Source: Paraburkholderia tropica (GTDB lineage Bacteria > Pseudomonadota > Gammaproteobacteria > Burkholderiales > Burkholderiaceae). Taken from it: a DNA stretch of 64,000 nt. Below the pieces are notes generated by a model. The model saw only the letters and a list, made by a program, of their open reading frames with translations. It did not search any database and was not told where the DNA came from. Made by a program: the position numbers and the translations under genes. Below, one piece after another: positions 27,445-36,359 of this stretch. Where the stretch lies: contig NZ_CAJZAR010000048.1 of NCBI RefSeq assembly GCF_914484835.1, forward strand, positions 1-64,000. Reading direction: 5' to 3'. Within the stretch, counting starts at the first letter, position 1; every line of letters starts with the position of its first letter.

Positions 27445-28584
27445 TCAGGCGAGTACGGAGCGCGCGATCACCGTGCGTTGAATCTCCGACGAGCCTTCGT
27501 AGATGCGCAGAATTCGCGCATCGCGCACGAGACGCTCCACACGGAGTTCGCGCGTGAATCCGTATCCGCCGTGCATCTGCAACGCGGCGTCCGTGACGAA
27601 ACCCACCATTTCCGAGGCGTAGAGTTTCGCCATCGACGCGGCGTCGGTGAACGGCTCGCCCGCGCCACGCCGCGCCGCCGCCTGCAAGGTGAGCAGCCAG
27701 GCCGCCTCCAGACGCGTTTTCATATCGGCGAACACCCATTGCAGACCTTGCTTGCGCGCGAGCGGTTCGCCGCCGACTTCGCGCTGCTTCGCCCATTCCA
27801 CCGCATCGGACAGCGCGGCTTCCGCAATGCCGAGGCTCGTCGCCGCCACGTCGAGGCGGCTGTTGTCGAGCACCTTCATCGCCGTGCGGAAACCCGTGCC
27901 CTCTTCGCCCAAACGATTCGCCGCGGGCACGAAGCAATCGAGCGCGATCTCGTGCGCGGGTGCGCCGCGAATGCCCATGAGCTTTTCCGCGCCCGATACG
28001 GTCACGCCCGGCGTATCCGTATCGACCACGAAGGCGCTGATGCCGCGCGTGCCCTGATCGGGCGACGTTTTCGCATAGACGACGATGAAATGCGCCGCGC
28101 CAGCGTTCGAAATGAAGTGCTTGGTGCCGCGCAGCCGATAGCCGTCACCTTCGCGCACCGCGACGGTTTTCATGCCAGCGGGATTCGAGCCGGCCTGCGG
28201 CTCGGTCAGCGCGAACGCACCGAGCTTCGCGCCGGCCGCCGCGTCGGGCAGATAGCGCTCGCGCAACGCGTCGTCGGCGCCAATCAGTAGCGAATCGGTC
28301 GCGAGATAATGCGCGCCGATCATCGACGAAGTGGCCGCGCACGCGCTCGCGATCTCCGAAAGCGCGAGGATGATTGCAGCGGGCGTCGCGCCAATGCCGC
28401 CCCAGCGCTCTGGCAAATTCATGCCCATCACGCCGAGTTCGGCGAGCGCGCTCACGTAGCGCGTCGTGGCGATTTCCTCGTGATCGACCTGCGCCGCGCG
28501 TGGCGCGAGTTCGGTTTGCGCGTAACGGCGGATGGCGTCGGCGATCTCCAGATCGGCTTCGCTCACGCCCAGTCGCTTAAGCAT
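27445..28584 (-). CDS. Acyl-CoA dehydrogenase
   Basis: 379 residues with the three ACAD domains: an N-terminal helical part (about 8-120), a middle beta domain (ALTEPQAGSNPAG, GTKHFISNAG), and a C-terminal helical domain ending in RILRIYEGSSEIQRTVIAR. That last segment carries the Glu of the YEGSSEIQ type used as catalytic base in short/medium-chain enzymes. It introduces an alpha-beta double bond into an acyl-CoA and passes electrons to ETF. A strong SD (AGGAGG) precedes the ATG. The gene overlaps the CoA-transferase end by 8 bases. An ETF pair is present at 53.6-55.6 kb. The acyl group is unknown. Confidence 0.92.
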   Translation of the reverse strand: MLKRLGVSEADLEIADAIRRYAQTELAPRAAQVDHEEIATTRYVSALAELGVMGMNLPERWGGIGATPAAIILALSEIASACAATSSMIGAHYLATDSLLIGADDALRERYLPDAAAGAKLGAFALTEPQAGSNPAGMKTVAVREGDGYRLRGTKHFISNAGAAHFIVVYAKTSPDQGTRGISAFVVDTDTPGVTVSGAEKLMGIRGAPAHEIALDCFVPAANRLGEEGTGFRTAMKVLDNSRLDVAATSLGIAEAALSDAVEWAKQREVGGEPLARKQGLQWVFADMKTRLEAAWLLTLQAAARRGAGEPFTDAASMAKLYASEMVGFVTDAALQMHGGYGFTRELRVERLVRDARILRIYEGSSEIQRTVIARSVLA

Positions 28585-29836
28585 GGGTGTCCTCCTCTTT
28601 CATTTCGTTATACGAATCTTTTTTCAAACCGTGATTCATTGCGCCGATTGCACCGGCTTCGCACAGCGCGGCCATCTGTTCGTCGTCGAGTCCGAGCTTT
28701 TGCGATAGCACCGCCAGCGTATGCTCGCCGAGACGCGGCGCGCGCGTCGAGCGCGTCTGCGGATACGCGGAGAATTTCACGGGCTGGCGCGGCAGGCGCA
28801 CGGTCTTGCCGTCGCCCGACGAAGCCTCGGCCAGCAAGCCGCGCTCGCGCGCCTGTTCGCTTTCGAGCGCCGCGCGCACGCTTTGAATCGGCGCGACGGG
28901 AATGCCCGCCTCGCTCAATGCGGCGTTCACCTGCGCCACGGTCAGTTCGCGCGACCACGATTCGATGTGCTCGCGCAGCGCGGCTTCGTGTTCGCAACGC
29001 AAGCTGTCGCTCGCGAACCGCGCATCATCGGGTAGATCCGGCGCGCCGATCGCCTGAGCCAGACGCGCGAATAACCGATTGTTCAGCACCGCGACGACGT
29101 AATGGCCGTCGCGCGCGCGGAACGCGCCGAATGGCGCCGAGGACGGATGCCGGTTGCCCACGCGCCGCTGCGAAGCCCCTGTCGTTGCGTAACGCGACAC
29201 GAGTGTCGCGGTCAGGCTCAGCGTGGCGTCGAACATCGCGACATCGACGTGCGTGCCCTTTCCCGTGCGCTCGCGGGCGAGCAGCGCGGCCAGCACGCCC
29301 CACGAAGCGAAGATGCCGCTCACCACATCGGACACCGATTCGCCGATCACGGTGGGTTCGCCATCGGGCGCGCCGGTGGCGTCCATGAGGCCGCACATCG
29401 CTTGCAGAATAATGTCGTAGGCCGGACGATGCGACTCGGGCCCGCTCTGTCCGAAGCCCGACACGCTCGCATAAACGAGCGCCGGATGGCGCGCCGCCAG
29501 CGCCTCGTAGCCGATACCGAGCCGCGCGGCGACGCCGGGCCGGAAGTTTTCCACCACCACGTCGGCCTGCGCGCAGAGCGACTGCGCGAGCGCGCGCCCC
29601 GCGTCGGTTTTCAGGTCGATCACGACGCTTTGCTTGTTGCGGTTCATCGCGCTGAAGAGGCCGCTTTCGCCTTCCGCGAAGGGGCCGATCGCGCGATAGT
29701 CGTCGCCGCCCGGCGGCTCGATCTTGATGATCTCCGCGCCCAGATCGCCAAGCAGCGCCGAGCACAGCGGTCCCGCCAGCACGCGGGAAAAATCGATCAC
29801 ACGAATACCTTGCAGTGGCAGCACGGAATCAGTCAC
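28577..29836 (-). CDS. CaiB/BaiF family CoA-transferase
   Basis: 419 residues of class III CoA-transferases. The N-terminal motif is GIRVIDFSRVLAGPLCSALLGDLGAEIIKIEPPGGDD, with YRAIGPFAEGESGLFSAMNRNK, and the catalytic Asp lies in the QAMCGLMDATG region (about residue 150). It moves CoA between carboxylic acids without a free-energy cost. GTG start with GGAGA upstream. First gene of a two-gene operon with the acyl-CoA dehydrogenase: the acid would be activated here and then dehydrogenated. The LysR gene is divergent. Candidate substrates include dicarboxylic or branched acids; the sequence alone does not decide. Confidence 0.9.
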   Translation of the reverse strand: MTDSVLPLQGIRVIDFSRVLAGPLCSALLGDLGAEIIKIEPPGGDDYRAIGPFAEGESGLFSAMNRNKQSVVIDLKTDAGRALAQSLCAQADVVVENFRPGVAARLGIGYEALAARHPALVYASVSGFGQSGPESHRPAYDIILQAMCGLMDATGAPDGEPTVIGESVSDVVSGIFASWGVLAALLARERTGKGTHVDVAMFDATLSLTATLVSRYATTGASQRRVGNRHPSSAPFGAFRARDGHYVVAVLNNRLFARLAQAIGAPDLPDDARFASDSLRCEHEAALREHIESWSRELTVAQVNAALSEAGIPVAPIQSVRAALESEQARERGLLAEASSGDGKTVRLPRQPVKFSAYPQTRSTRAPRLGEHTLAVLSQKLGLDDEQMAALCEAGAIGAMNHGLKKDSYNEMKEEDTHA

Positions 29837-29977
29837 GGCGGGAGTCTCCTGAACAGCCGGTCGGTTCGACCGGTGAACCGATCATGCGCCGCGCGGGGCA
29901 TAAGATAAAATACTGGAATAAATTAATGCCTATACGTTTTTTATATAGCCCTGCGCGCGCCGACCCGAGTGAGCCGA
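29837..29977. promoter_or_regulatory. AT-rich divergent promoter region between CoA-transferase and LysR
   Basis: The segment 29900-29956 is markedly AT-rich for this genome (ataagataaaatactgg, then tatacgttttttatat) and contains several T-N11-A style LysR-type arrangements. Exact -35/-10 boxes were not fixed. Confidence 0.45.
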
Positions 29978-30889
29978 ATGAGCCTTTCCCTGCGACTATT
30001 GCGCTACTTCGTCACCGCCGCCGAAACCGGCAGCACGACGGCCGCCGCCAGACATCTGAACGTTTCGCAGCCGTCGATCTCGGTGGCCATTCGCGAACTG
30101 GAGGCGCACTTCAGTGCGCCGCTGTTCTCGCGCGGCGCGGGCACGGGCATGACGCTCACGCAGTTCGGCGAGCGCAAACTCGCGGAGGCGCGCGCGCTGC
30201 TCGCTTCTGCATCGGCATTCGAAACCGACGACACCGGCGACGAAGACGGCGGCCATGTGCAGATCGGCGTGTTCCGCACGATTGCACCCGTGTATCTGCC
30301 GCGTGTGCTCAAGATCGCGCAGGCGCGTTTTCCGCGCCTGTCGATCCGCTTTGTGGAAGGCGATCTCGCACAACTGGACGCCTGGCTGCATAAACGTCAG
30401 ATCGATTTCGCGCTGATGTACGACGTGGGCCTGCCCGACGACATCGAACGTGAATGTCTTGCGGAACTGAAACCGTACGCGCTGGTGCCCGCCGATTCCG
30501 CGCTGGCGAAACGCAAGCGCGCGGTGTCGCTGCACGACCTCGCGAAAGAACCGTTTATTCAAATCGATCTGCCGCAGAGCCGCGACTTTCTGATGGCGCC
30601 GTTCTGGCAATGCGGGCTGTCTCCCAACGTGCGCTATCGCGCCACGTCGATCGAACTCGTGCGCTCGATGGTGGCGAGCGGGCTGGGCGTTTCGCTGCTC
30701 ATCACGCAAAGCCCCGGCGTCGCGCAGACGCCGTTGATCGCCGAACGCCCGATCCGCGAATCGACCATCGTGCAGCCGCTCGTGATCGCACGCCCCGCGC
30801 GCGCGGCCCACACGCACGCTTCCGAATTGCTTTCAACGTGCGTGCGCGAAGCCGTCGCACAAGCGATGCGCGAGCGTACGGGGCGCTGA
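29978..30889 (+). CDS. LysR-type regulator of the CoA-transferase/ACAD operon
   Basis: 303 residues. The HTH at about 1-60 ([34 protein letters not shown]) is followed by a LysR effector-binding domain (about 90-300). The start is ATG 29978; a GTG three codons upstream is possible. Divergent from the CoA-transferase gene, so it probably activates that operon in response to the acid substrate or its CoA ester. Target assignment is positional. Confidence 0.87.
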   Translation: MSLSLRLLRYFVTAAETGSTTAAARHLNVSQPSISVAIRELEAHFSAPLFSRGAGTGMTLTQFGERKLAEARALLASASAFETDDTGDEDGGHVQIGVFRTIAPVYLPRVLKIAQARFPRLSIRFVEGDLAQLDAWLHKRQIDFALMYDVGLPDDIERECLAELKPYALVPADSALAKRKRAVSLHDLAKEPFIQIDLPQSRDFLMAPFWQCGLSPNVRYRATSIELVRSMVASGLGVSLLITQSPGVAQTPLIAERPIRESTIVQPLVIARPARAAHTHASELLSTCVREAVAQAMRERTGR

Positions 30890-31005
30890 AGGCGGCGACG
30901 CCGCGCCGGGAACACCGTTTGCTGAGTGCAGCCAGGGTCGAATTGGCCTTGTCCGGGCGCGTCGAGCGTGCCGGCTCGCCCACGCACGTCAGGAGAAAAC
31001 CGATC

Positions 31006-31182
31006 ATGCTCAAGCTGGCATTATTTTTTGCTATTGTGGCCGTCGTCGCGGCCTTGTTCGGCTTTACGGGAGTCGCGGCCGGCGCGGCCGCGATCGCCAA
31101 AATCCTGTTCTTCATTTTCCTCGTGCTCTGCATCGCTTTTCTGGTGCTCGGCGTTTTCGTGGCCAAGAAAATCGTCGATTAG
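31006..31182 (+). CDS. DUF1328 small membrane protein
   Basis: 58 residues with two hydrophobic helices ([19 protein letters not shown] and [21 protein letters not shown]) joined by a Gly/Ala turn ([10 protein letters not shown]). It matches the YtjA/DUF1328 family of widespread inner-membrane peptides of unknown role. AGGAG precedes the ATG by 9 bases, and a strong terminator follows 22 bases after the stop, so it is an independent or terminal transcription unit downstream of the LysR gene. Confidence 0.88.
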   Translation: MLKLALFFAIVAVVAALFGFTGVAAGAAAIAKILFFIFLVLCIAFLVLGVFVAKKIVD

Positions 31183-31496
31183 CTGCGACGTCCGGCAATA
31201 TCGAAGCGGCCCGTTTGCATCGCGCGCGGGCCGCTTTTTAGCGTTTTGATGGCCTCCCGGCGCACGCCCATGCGCTCTTTTCCGCGCGACTTGAACCGCC
31301 ATCGCGCGCGATTCTAAATTTTCGGTGTCAAAAACTTAAACCAAGTTTCATTTTGCAGGCCGTTTTCGACACGGACCTGTAATTGCATTTCCTTAAATTC
31401 TCGGTTCCCGCCGCACGGGCTCATAGTTCCGAATCGGACTACTAATCACACGCTCGTCCGTCCGCGCGGCGATATTCTTTCTTCTACGGAATCGAC
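31183..31496. other. Gap upstream of the first porin: terminator and long leader
   Basis: 314 bases. The left part carries the DUF1328 terminator. The right half (31310-31496) is comparatively AT-rich (aaaacttaaaccaagtttcattttg) and must hold the porin promoter and 5' UTR. No gene is seen. Confidence 0.6.
31205..31239 (+). terminator. Terminator after DUF1328 gene
   Basis: Stem agcggcccg (31205-31213) with cgggccgct (31227-31235), 13-base loop, followed by TTTT. Confidence 0.85.
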
Positions 31497-32672
31497 ATGA
31501 AAAAAGCGTTGTTGAATACTCTCGCCCTCGCCACTGTGGCAGCGTCGTCGATGGCGCACGCGCAAAGCAGCGTCACGCTGTACGGCACCGTCGACGCAGG
31601 GATCGACTACATCAGCAACCAGAAGACGTCGACCGGCCACGGCGCGTCGGCGTGGGCCGTGCAGTCGGGCAACCTGAGCACGAGCCGCTGGGGTCTGCGC
31701 GGCTCGGAAGATCTGGGCAACGGCCTCAAGGCGATCTTCCAGCTCGAAAACGGCTTCTCGGTCGTCAACGGCAAGGGCTCGAACGGCGGCTATCTGTTCG
31801 GTCGGCAAGCCTGGGTGGGTCTCTCGAGCGACCAGTACGGCTCGATCACGCTGGGCCGCCAGTACGACGCGCTCGTCGACATGATCGCGCCGATGTCGGC
31901 GACGGGTTCGGGCTTCGGCGGCAATATCGCCGATCACCCGTTCGACAACGACAACCTCAACAACGACGTGCGCATGAACAACGCCGTCAAGTACCGCAGC
32001 CCGATCTACGCGGGCTTCCAGGTCGAAGGCGCCTACGCGTTCAGCAACCTGGCCGGCGGCTTCTCGACGAACAACGCGTACACCTTCGGCGCGTCGTGGA
32101 ACGGCGGCCCGATCAATCTCGCGGTCGCGTACTTCCAGGGCAACAACCCCGGTTCGACCACGGGCGGCGCGCTCTCCGCAGGCACCAGCACCGACAACGA
32201 CCCGATGTTCGTCAGCGAGCGCACGCGCACGCTGGGCGCGGGCGGCAGCTACACGATCGGCGCGGCGAAGGTCGGCCTCGTGTTCACGCGCACGATGATC
32301 GCGTCGCCGACGGAAATCGCGCAAGGCGGCTCGCTCAATGCGTTCAGCGCCGATTACCTCACGTTCAACAACTACGAAATCAACGGCCGCTATCAGCTCA
32401 CGCCGCAACTCAGCCTCGGCGGCTCGTACACCTACACGGACGGTTCGCTGAGCCGCTCGGAAGGCAATGCTTCGCCGCACTGGAACCAGTTCATGCTGCA
32501 GGCCGACTACGCGCTGTCGAAGCGTACGGACGTCTATCTGGAAGGCACGTATCAGCGCGTCTCGGGCGCGGAAGGCATCGCCGTGCTGGGCAATGCGTCG
32601 ATCTATAACCTCGCCGCTTCGTCGAGCAACACGCAAGCCGTGGTGGCCGCAGGCATGCGTCTGAAGTTCTAA
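31497..32672 (+). CDS. Gram-negative trimeric porin
   Basis: 391 residues. The signal peptide MKKALLNTLALATVAASSMAHA is cleaved before QSSVTLYGTVDAGIDY. A 16-strand general porin (Porin_4/OmpC-like) follows, with the usual early motif SRWGLRGSEDLGNGLKAIFQ and the L3/constriction area around FGRQAWVGLSSDQYGSITLG. The C-terminal residue is Phe (MRLKF), as required for BAM recognition. It allows passive diffusion of small hydrophilic solutes across the outer membrane. Own terminator downstream. Paralogous to the porin at 34654-35820 on the opposite strand. Confidence 0.95.
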   Translation: MKKALLNTLALATVAASSMAHAQSSVTLYGTVDAGIDYISNQKTSTGHGASAWAVQSGNLSTSRWGLRGSEDLGNGLKAIFQLENGFSVVNGKGSNGGYLFGRQAWVGLSSDQYGSITLGRQYDALVDMIAPMSATGSGFGGNIADHPFDNDNLNNDVRMNNAVKYRSPIYAGFQVEGAYAFSNLAGGFSTNNAYTFGASWNGGPINLAVAYFQGNNPGSTTGGALSAGTSTDNDPMFVSERTRTLGAGGSYTIGAAKVGLVFTRTMIASPTEIAQGGSLNAFSADYLTFNNYEINGRYQLTPQLSLGGSYTYTDGSLSRSEGNASPHWNQFMLQADYALSKRTDVYLEGTYQRVSGAEGIAVLGNASIYNLAASSSNTQAVVAAGMRLKF

Positions 32673-32692
32673 ATCGCGCACAGCGGTAAAGG

Positions 32693-32731
32693 AAACGGCG
32701 GCACGGTCATCGACCGGCCGCCGTTTTTTTA
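32693..32731. terminator. Terminator after the first porin, possibly bidirectional
   Basis: The arms aacggcggc (32694-32702) and gccgccgtt (32717-32725) enclose a smaller nested hairpin (cggt/accg), and TTTTTTT follows on the + strand. The convergent PCC-domain gene ends 17 bases beyond. Confidence 0.88.
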
Positions 32732-32747
32732 TTGCTGCGTTTTTAAA

Positions 32748-33143
32748 CTAGATCGCGCGCACCACGAGTTCGGGAAATCCGGTTTGCGCGTCGTGCTCGC
32801 GCGTAAAGCGATGATCGGGCAGCAGCATGAGCAGCACTTCGGCGGTCGTGCGCACGATGCAGCCGCGCGCGATGTGGCCGCCCAGCACGCGGCCTTGTGC
32901 GTCGGAGACGCTCGCATGCAGATGCGCGCCGTCGAGCGACAGCGAACCGGCCAGCGTGAGAATTTCGAAATCGCCACGCAGCGACGCCGGGGTATCGACG
33001 CCCGCATAGCGCAACTCGACCGCGCTCAGGCTACCGATGCCCTGCACCACGAACGCCGCCTGCGCGCCGTGCTGGGCGAGCGCGGCGGCGAGGGTCTCGC
33101 GCAGATCGTCTCCGGGGGACAGACGTAAGGGCAACGCTTGCAT
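32748..33143 (-). CDS. PCC-domain (DUF296) protein
   Basis: 131 residues of the PPC/PCC (PD1-like, DUF296) domain. It shows AFVVQGIGSLSAVELRYAG, EILTLAGSLSLDGAHLHASV and GRVLGGHIARGCIVRTTAEV, with the conserved His/Gly-rich loop HLHASVSDAQGRVLGGH. Bacterial members form trimers, some with a metal bound by His residues; plant members bind AT-rich DNA. The function is unknown. ATG 33143 was chosen over a longer frame because GGAGAG sits just upstream and the domain begins at once. Confidence 0.85.
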   Translation of the reverse strand: MQALPLRLSPGDDLRETLAAALAQHGAQAAFVVQGIGSLSAVELRYAGVDTPASLRGDFEILTLAGSLSLDGAHLHASVSDAQGRVLGGHIARGCIVRTTAEVLLMLLPDHRFTREHDAQTGFPELVVRAI

Positions 33144-33283
33144 CGGCGCTCTCCAGGGGGATGTCGATTGACAGGGTAAAGCGGTTCCGCGCGCGCCGCA
33201 ACGCCTGCTCGACGTTCGCGGCGCGCTGCGCATTGCACTAGTATGAAAGCGGGTCATCGCTGATTCGGCGCTCCGCCACGTTT

Positions 33284-34495
33284 ATGTCCAACGCCACGCA
33301 TCCATCTTCGCGCACCGTGTTGTTCGGCGCGTTCGACCGGCACAATGTCGGCGATCTGCTATTTGCGCTGATCGTCGCGCGCCTGCTCGCGCCGCGCGAT
33401 TGTCTTTACGCGGGACTCGCCGCGCGCGATATGCGCGCGTGGGGCGGCGAAGCCGTGCACGCGTTCGGAGAATCGGCAGCGCTATCGCGCGACGCGCCGC
33501 TCGATGTCATTCACGTGGGCGGCGAATTGCTGACCTGCGATGCGTGGGAAGCCACGGTCATGCTCGCGCCGCCCGAGCGCGTGCAAGCGGTTATTGCGTG
33601 CGAAAACGCGTGGCGTCGCGATCCGCTCGCATGGGCGCGCACGCAACTCGGCGTGGCGTCGCGCGCGCCTTACGTGATGTCGAAAGCCGTTTATCCGCAC
33701 GTCGAGTTTGGACGCATCGCGTTTCATGCAGTGGGCGGCGTGGGTCTGCATCGGCGCGACGAAGCGTTTCGCGCGGAAGTCTTCAATGCGCTGAAACACG
33801 CCGACGTTGTCAGCGTGCGCGATCGGCAAACGCAGGCGCAATTGCACGCGCAAGGCATCGATGCGCCACTCGTTCCCGATCCCGTTGTGATGGTGGCCGA
33901 ATTGTTCGGCGAGAAGATTCGCGCGCGCGTCAGCGAGGACAGCGTGAATGCGGTGCTCAACGCGTTCGGCGCGGGCTATATCGCGCTGCAATTCGACGCG
34001 ACCTATGGCGACGACGCCACGCTCGATCTCATCGCGCGCGAAATCGAAAAGATCGTGGCGCAAAGCGGATTCGGCATCGTGCTGTTTCGCGCGGGCGCGG
34101 CGCCGTGGCACGACGACATCGACGTTTATCGACGACTTGCCGCGCGCGTGCCTCGCGCGCCGCTGGCGCTCTTTTCGTCGCTCGATATCTGGGACATTTG
34201 CGCGCTGATCGCGCGGTGCCGCGCGTATTGCGGCAGCAGCCTGCATGGGCGCATTGTGGCGATGGCGTTCGCGCGGCCGCGCGTCAATCTCGTGCACGCC
34301 GATGAAAACGAACCGACGCCTAAACAAGCGGCTTATGCAGCGACGTGGGAAACCCACGACATGCCTGCCACCACCACTGTTGAAGGTCTCGCGCAAGCCG
34401 TCGATCAGGCGCTACGCAGCGATGCCGCGCTCAGGCAGCGCACGGCGGCGGATTTGGCGGCGCGCTATCGCCGTGCATTCGAGCACACGATCTAG
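33284..34495 (+). CDS. Polysaccharide pyruvyl transferase family protein
   Basis: 403 residues of the PS_pyruv_trans (WcaK/CsaB-like) family, a GT-B-like fold. Visible landmarks are the N-terminal FGAFDRHNVGDLLFALIVARLL, DVIHVGGELL, VSVRDRQTQAQL and the C-terminal CGSSLHGRIVAMAFARPRVN. Members transfer a pyruvate ketal from PEP to polysaccharide sugars. No glycosyltransferase or capsule gene is nearby, so it is an orphan of the family. It is divergent from the PCC-domain gene. No SD is obvious at ATG 33284. Confidence 0.82.
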   Translation: MSNATHPSSRTVLFGAFDRHNVGDLLFALIVARLLAPRDCLYAGLAARDMRAWGGEAVHAFGESAALSRDAPLDVIHVGGELLTCDAWEATVMLAPPERVQAVIACENAWRRDPLAWARTQLGVASRAPYVMSKAVYPHVEFGRIAFHAVGGVGLHRRDEAFRAEVFNALKHADVVSVRDRQTQAQLHAQGIDAPLVPDPVVMVAELFGEKIRARVSEDSVNAVLNAFGAGYIALQFDATYGDDATLDLIAREIEKIVAQSGFGIVLFRAGAAPWHDDIDVYRRLAARVPRAPLALFSSLDIWDICALIARCRAYCGSSLHGRIVAMAFARPRVNLVHADENEPTPKQAAYAATWETHDMPATTTVEGLAQAVDQALRSDAALRQRTAADLAARYRRAFEHTI

Positions 34496-34508
34496 CGGCA
34501 CCAAAACA

Positions 34509-34564
34509 AACTGGCCCGCCAGCGCATCGCGCCTTGTGAGCGCGATCCGCATGACGGGCCAGTT
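34509..34564 (-). terminator. Terminator of the second porin
   Basis: The outer arms aactggcccg (34509-34518) and cgggccagtt (34555-34564) enclose an inner stem gcgcatcgcgc/gcgcgatccgc with one mismatch. On the minus strand TTTGTTTTGG follows. A further imperfect GC-rich hairpin lies at 34586-34617. Confidence 0.72.
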
Positions 34565-34653
34565 CGATCGCTTGTCGAGCGGCGCGGGACCGGACCGGCC
34601 GATCCGGTCCGCGCGCTTTTCGTCTTGCGATGAAGGCTTACATCAGGCTTCGA

Positions 34654-35820
34654 TTAGAAGCGGTGACGCAGACCAACCGTAGCAGCGACCTGGTTCGACG
34701 TGCTCGATGCCGACAGCGTGTTGATCATCGCGAAGTTCGAGACGCCGTTGCCCAGCGAGCCCGAAGCGTGCTGGTACACGCCTTCGACGTACACGTCGGT
34801 ACGCTTCGAGAGCGAGTAGTCAGCTTGCAGCGAAACCGTCTGCCACTTCGGATCGCCCGAACCCGTTGCGTTCTTGATACGGCCATCGGTGAACGTGTAA
34901 GCAGCGTCCAGGCTCAGAGCCGGGGTCAGCGCGTAACGGCCGTTCAGTTCGAAGTTGTCGAGGCGCAGGTCCGTGCCCGTCGGGATCGTGAAGTTCGACG
35001 GCGTCACGCCGTTCTGCGCGCCAGCGATCAGGTTTTGGTACTGCGTGTGCGTCCACACGAAGCCGACCGTTGCCGGGCCGTACGTGTAGTTCGCGCCTGC
35101 ACCGAACGTGCGTTGCGTTTCAGCCGACAGGTTGAAGTTGTTGCCTGCACCAGCCGAGTTCGCACCGTTCGAGTTGGTGCTCGTCAGCGAGTTGTTCATC
35201 TGCAGGTACGAAGCCGCGGCGTTCAACGGGCCGTTGCTGTACGAAGCGCCAACGCTCCATGCGCGGTTGTTCGAGAACTGGCCAGCGTCGTTGCTGAAGC
35301 CGTACAGGCCGCCGAACTTGAAGCCAGCGTAGTTCGCGCTCGTGTACTTGACTGCGTTCTTGATCGAGAACGAGTGGTCGAGGTTGTCGTTGTCGAACGG
35401 GTGGCCGGCCATGTTGTTGCCGTAGCCAGCGCCTGCTTCCGACAGCGGCGACAGGTAGTCAACCATCGAGTCGTACTGGCGGCCCAGCGTCAGCGTGCCG
35501 TAGCGGTCGCTTTGCAGACCAACGTAAGCCTGGCGGTTGAACATGGTGTTGCTTTCCGTGTTCTTGCCGTTGCCCAGGTTGAAGCCGTTTTCCAACGTGA
35601 AGATCGCATGCAGACCGCCGCCGAGGTCTTCGCTACCCTTCAGGCCGAAGTACGTGTCCGACAGCGAGCCGCTGCCCTGGTTCCACTGCTGGTGGCCACC
35701 GACGTTGTTCGCGTAGACGATACCCGCATCCAGCGAACCGTACAGCGTGACGCTGCTTTGTGCGTGAGCCGAAACGGCAAAGGCGCTCAGGACGCCAGCG
35801 ATAATCAGAGTGTTCTTCAT
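34654..35820 (-). CDS. Gram-negative trimeric porin, highly expressed type
   Basis: 388 residues. The signal peptide MKNTLIIAGVLSAFAVSAHA is cleaved before QSSVTLYGSLDAGIVYANNV. Porin_4 architecture with YFGLKGSEDLGGGLHAIFTL and FNRQAYVGLQSDRYGTLTLG; the C-terminus ends in Phe (VGLRHRF). Codons are less GC3-extreme than the neighbours (many gtt, aac and ctg choices), as is common for abundant porins. MKNTLI is the start; the frame extends upstream but the signal peptide fixes it. It has a long 5' region and its own terminator. Confidence 0.95.
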   Translation of the reverse strand: MKNTLIIAGVLSAFAVSAHAQSSVTLYGSLDAGIVYANNVGGHQQWNQGSGSLSDTYFGLKGSEDLGGGLHAIFTLENGFNLGNGKNTESNTMFNRQAYVGLQSDRYGTLTLGRQYDSMVDYLSPLSEAGAGYGNNMAGHPFDNDNLDHSFSIKNAVKYTSANYAGFKFGGLYGFSNDAGQFSNNRAWSVGASYSNGPLNAAASYLQMNNSLTSTNSNGANSAGAGNNFNLSAETQRTFGAGANYTYGPATVGFVWTHTQYQNLIAGAQNGVTPSNFTIPTGTDLRLDNFELNGRYALTPALSLDAAYTFTDGRIKNATGSGDPKWQTVSLQADYSLSKRTDVYVEGVYQHASGSLGNGVSNFAMINTLSASSTSNQVAATVGLRHRF

Positions 35821-36173
35821 GACTTTCCTTAAATTGACATTCAGACCGCGCTGAATGGATCCGGGTATTGGAGCCATCCCGGCAATCTCGCAGCGAAGTT
35901 TAAGTGCCAAAGTGAGGAAATCGCAGTACGCAAGCGCTGGAACAGATATTTGCGAAATATGGAAATATCCAAAAATCGGCGCTTAAAACCTTGTGCGCAA
36001 AGGGAAAAATCACGTTGTGAGCGTCATCTGACTGTCACATGGCTGTGGCAATCACGCGACGCCACTGTCAAGATCGTGAACTTGATTATTGTCAAAAGTG
36101 AGTCAATTCAAGGGTCGGGGCCATGTTAATATTTCCCGGTCTGAAGAAACTCCGGAACAGTTACAACGGACAT

Positions 36174-36211
36174 ATGGGGTGGTCCGTTGCTGCGGGCCGC
36201 CCCATTTCTAT
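36174..36211 (+). ncRNA. Stable RNA hairpin, candidate 3' end of a small RNA
   Basis: The arm atggggtggtccg (36174-36186) pairs with cgggccgccccat (36193-36205). The only two non-Watson-Crick positions are G-U wobbles in the + strand RNA, and UUUCUAUUU follows. This strand bias suggests a transcribed + strand RNA ending here. Upstream, 36083-36170 is a plausible body, but no clear promoter was fixed. Confidence 0.35.
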
Positions 36212-36302
36212 TTGCGGCCTCTGCGACACAAGGTCGCGATTTCACCCCGATCACACCTGATTAATTACGCACGGCTTTCGCTCGCGTTTCAATCCCCGAT
36301 TA

Positions 36303-36329
36303 AAAAATAACGGCCCGAATATCGGGCCG
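36303..36329 (-). terminator. Terminator of the EmrB-type pump gene
   Basis: Stem cggcccga (36311-36318) with tcgggccg (36322-36329), 3-base loop. The AAAAAATAA run to the left gives TTATTTTTT on the minus strand. It lies about 30 bases after the pump stop. Confidence 0.85.
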
Positions 36330-36359
36330 CATTCAATTAATCGCGAAAAGTTCCCGCAA

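Larger units (their letters stand above)
35821..36359. other. 539-base gap between the second porin and the EmrB-type pump
   Basis: No convincing protein gene. It contains the upstream region of the porin (AT-rich, 35900-36100), a conserved-looking GC hairpin at 36174-36205, and the pump terminator at 36303-36329. A 73-codon + strand frame here has no SD and unusual composition. Confidence 0.6.

Noticed and set aside
31446..32681. Long frames antisense to both porin genes
   Set aside because: The sense frames have signal peptides and C-terminal Phe; the antisense products have only low-complexity Arg/Val/Ala sequence.
36089..36310. 73-codon + strand frame upstream of the EmrB-type gene
   Set aside because: No SD, no recognisable features, and it runs through a hairpin better explained as RNA structure.
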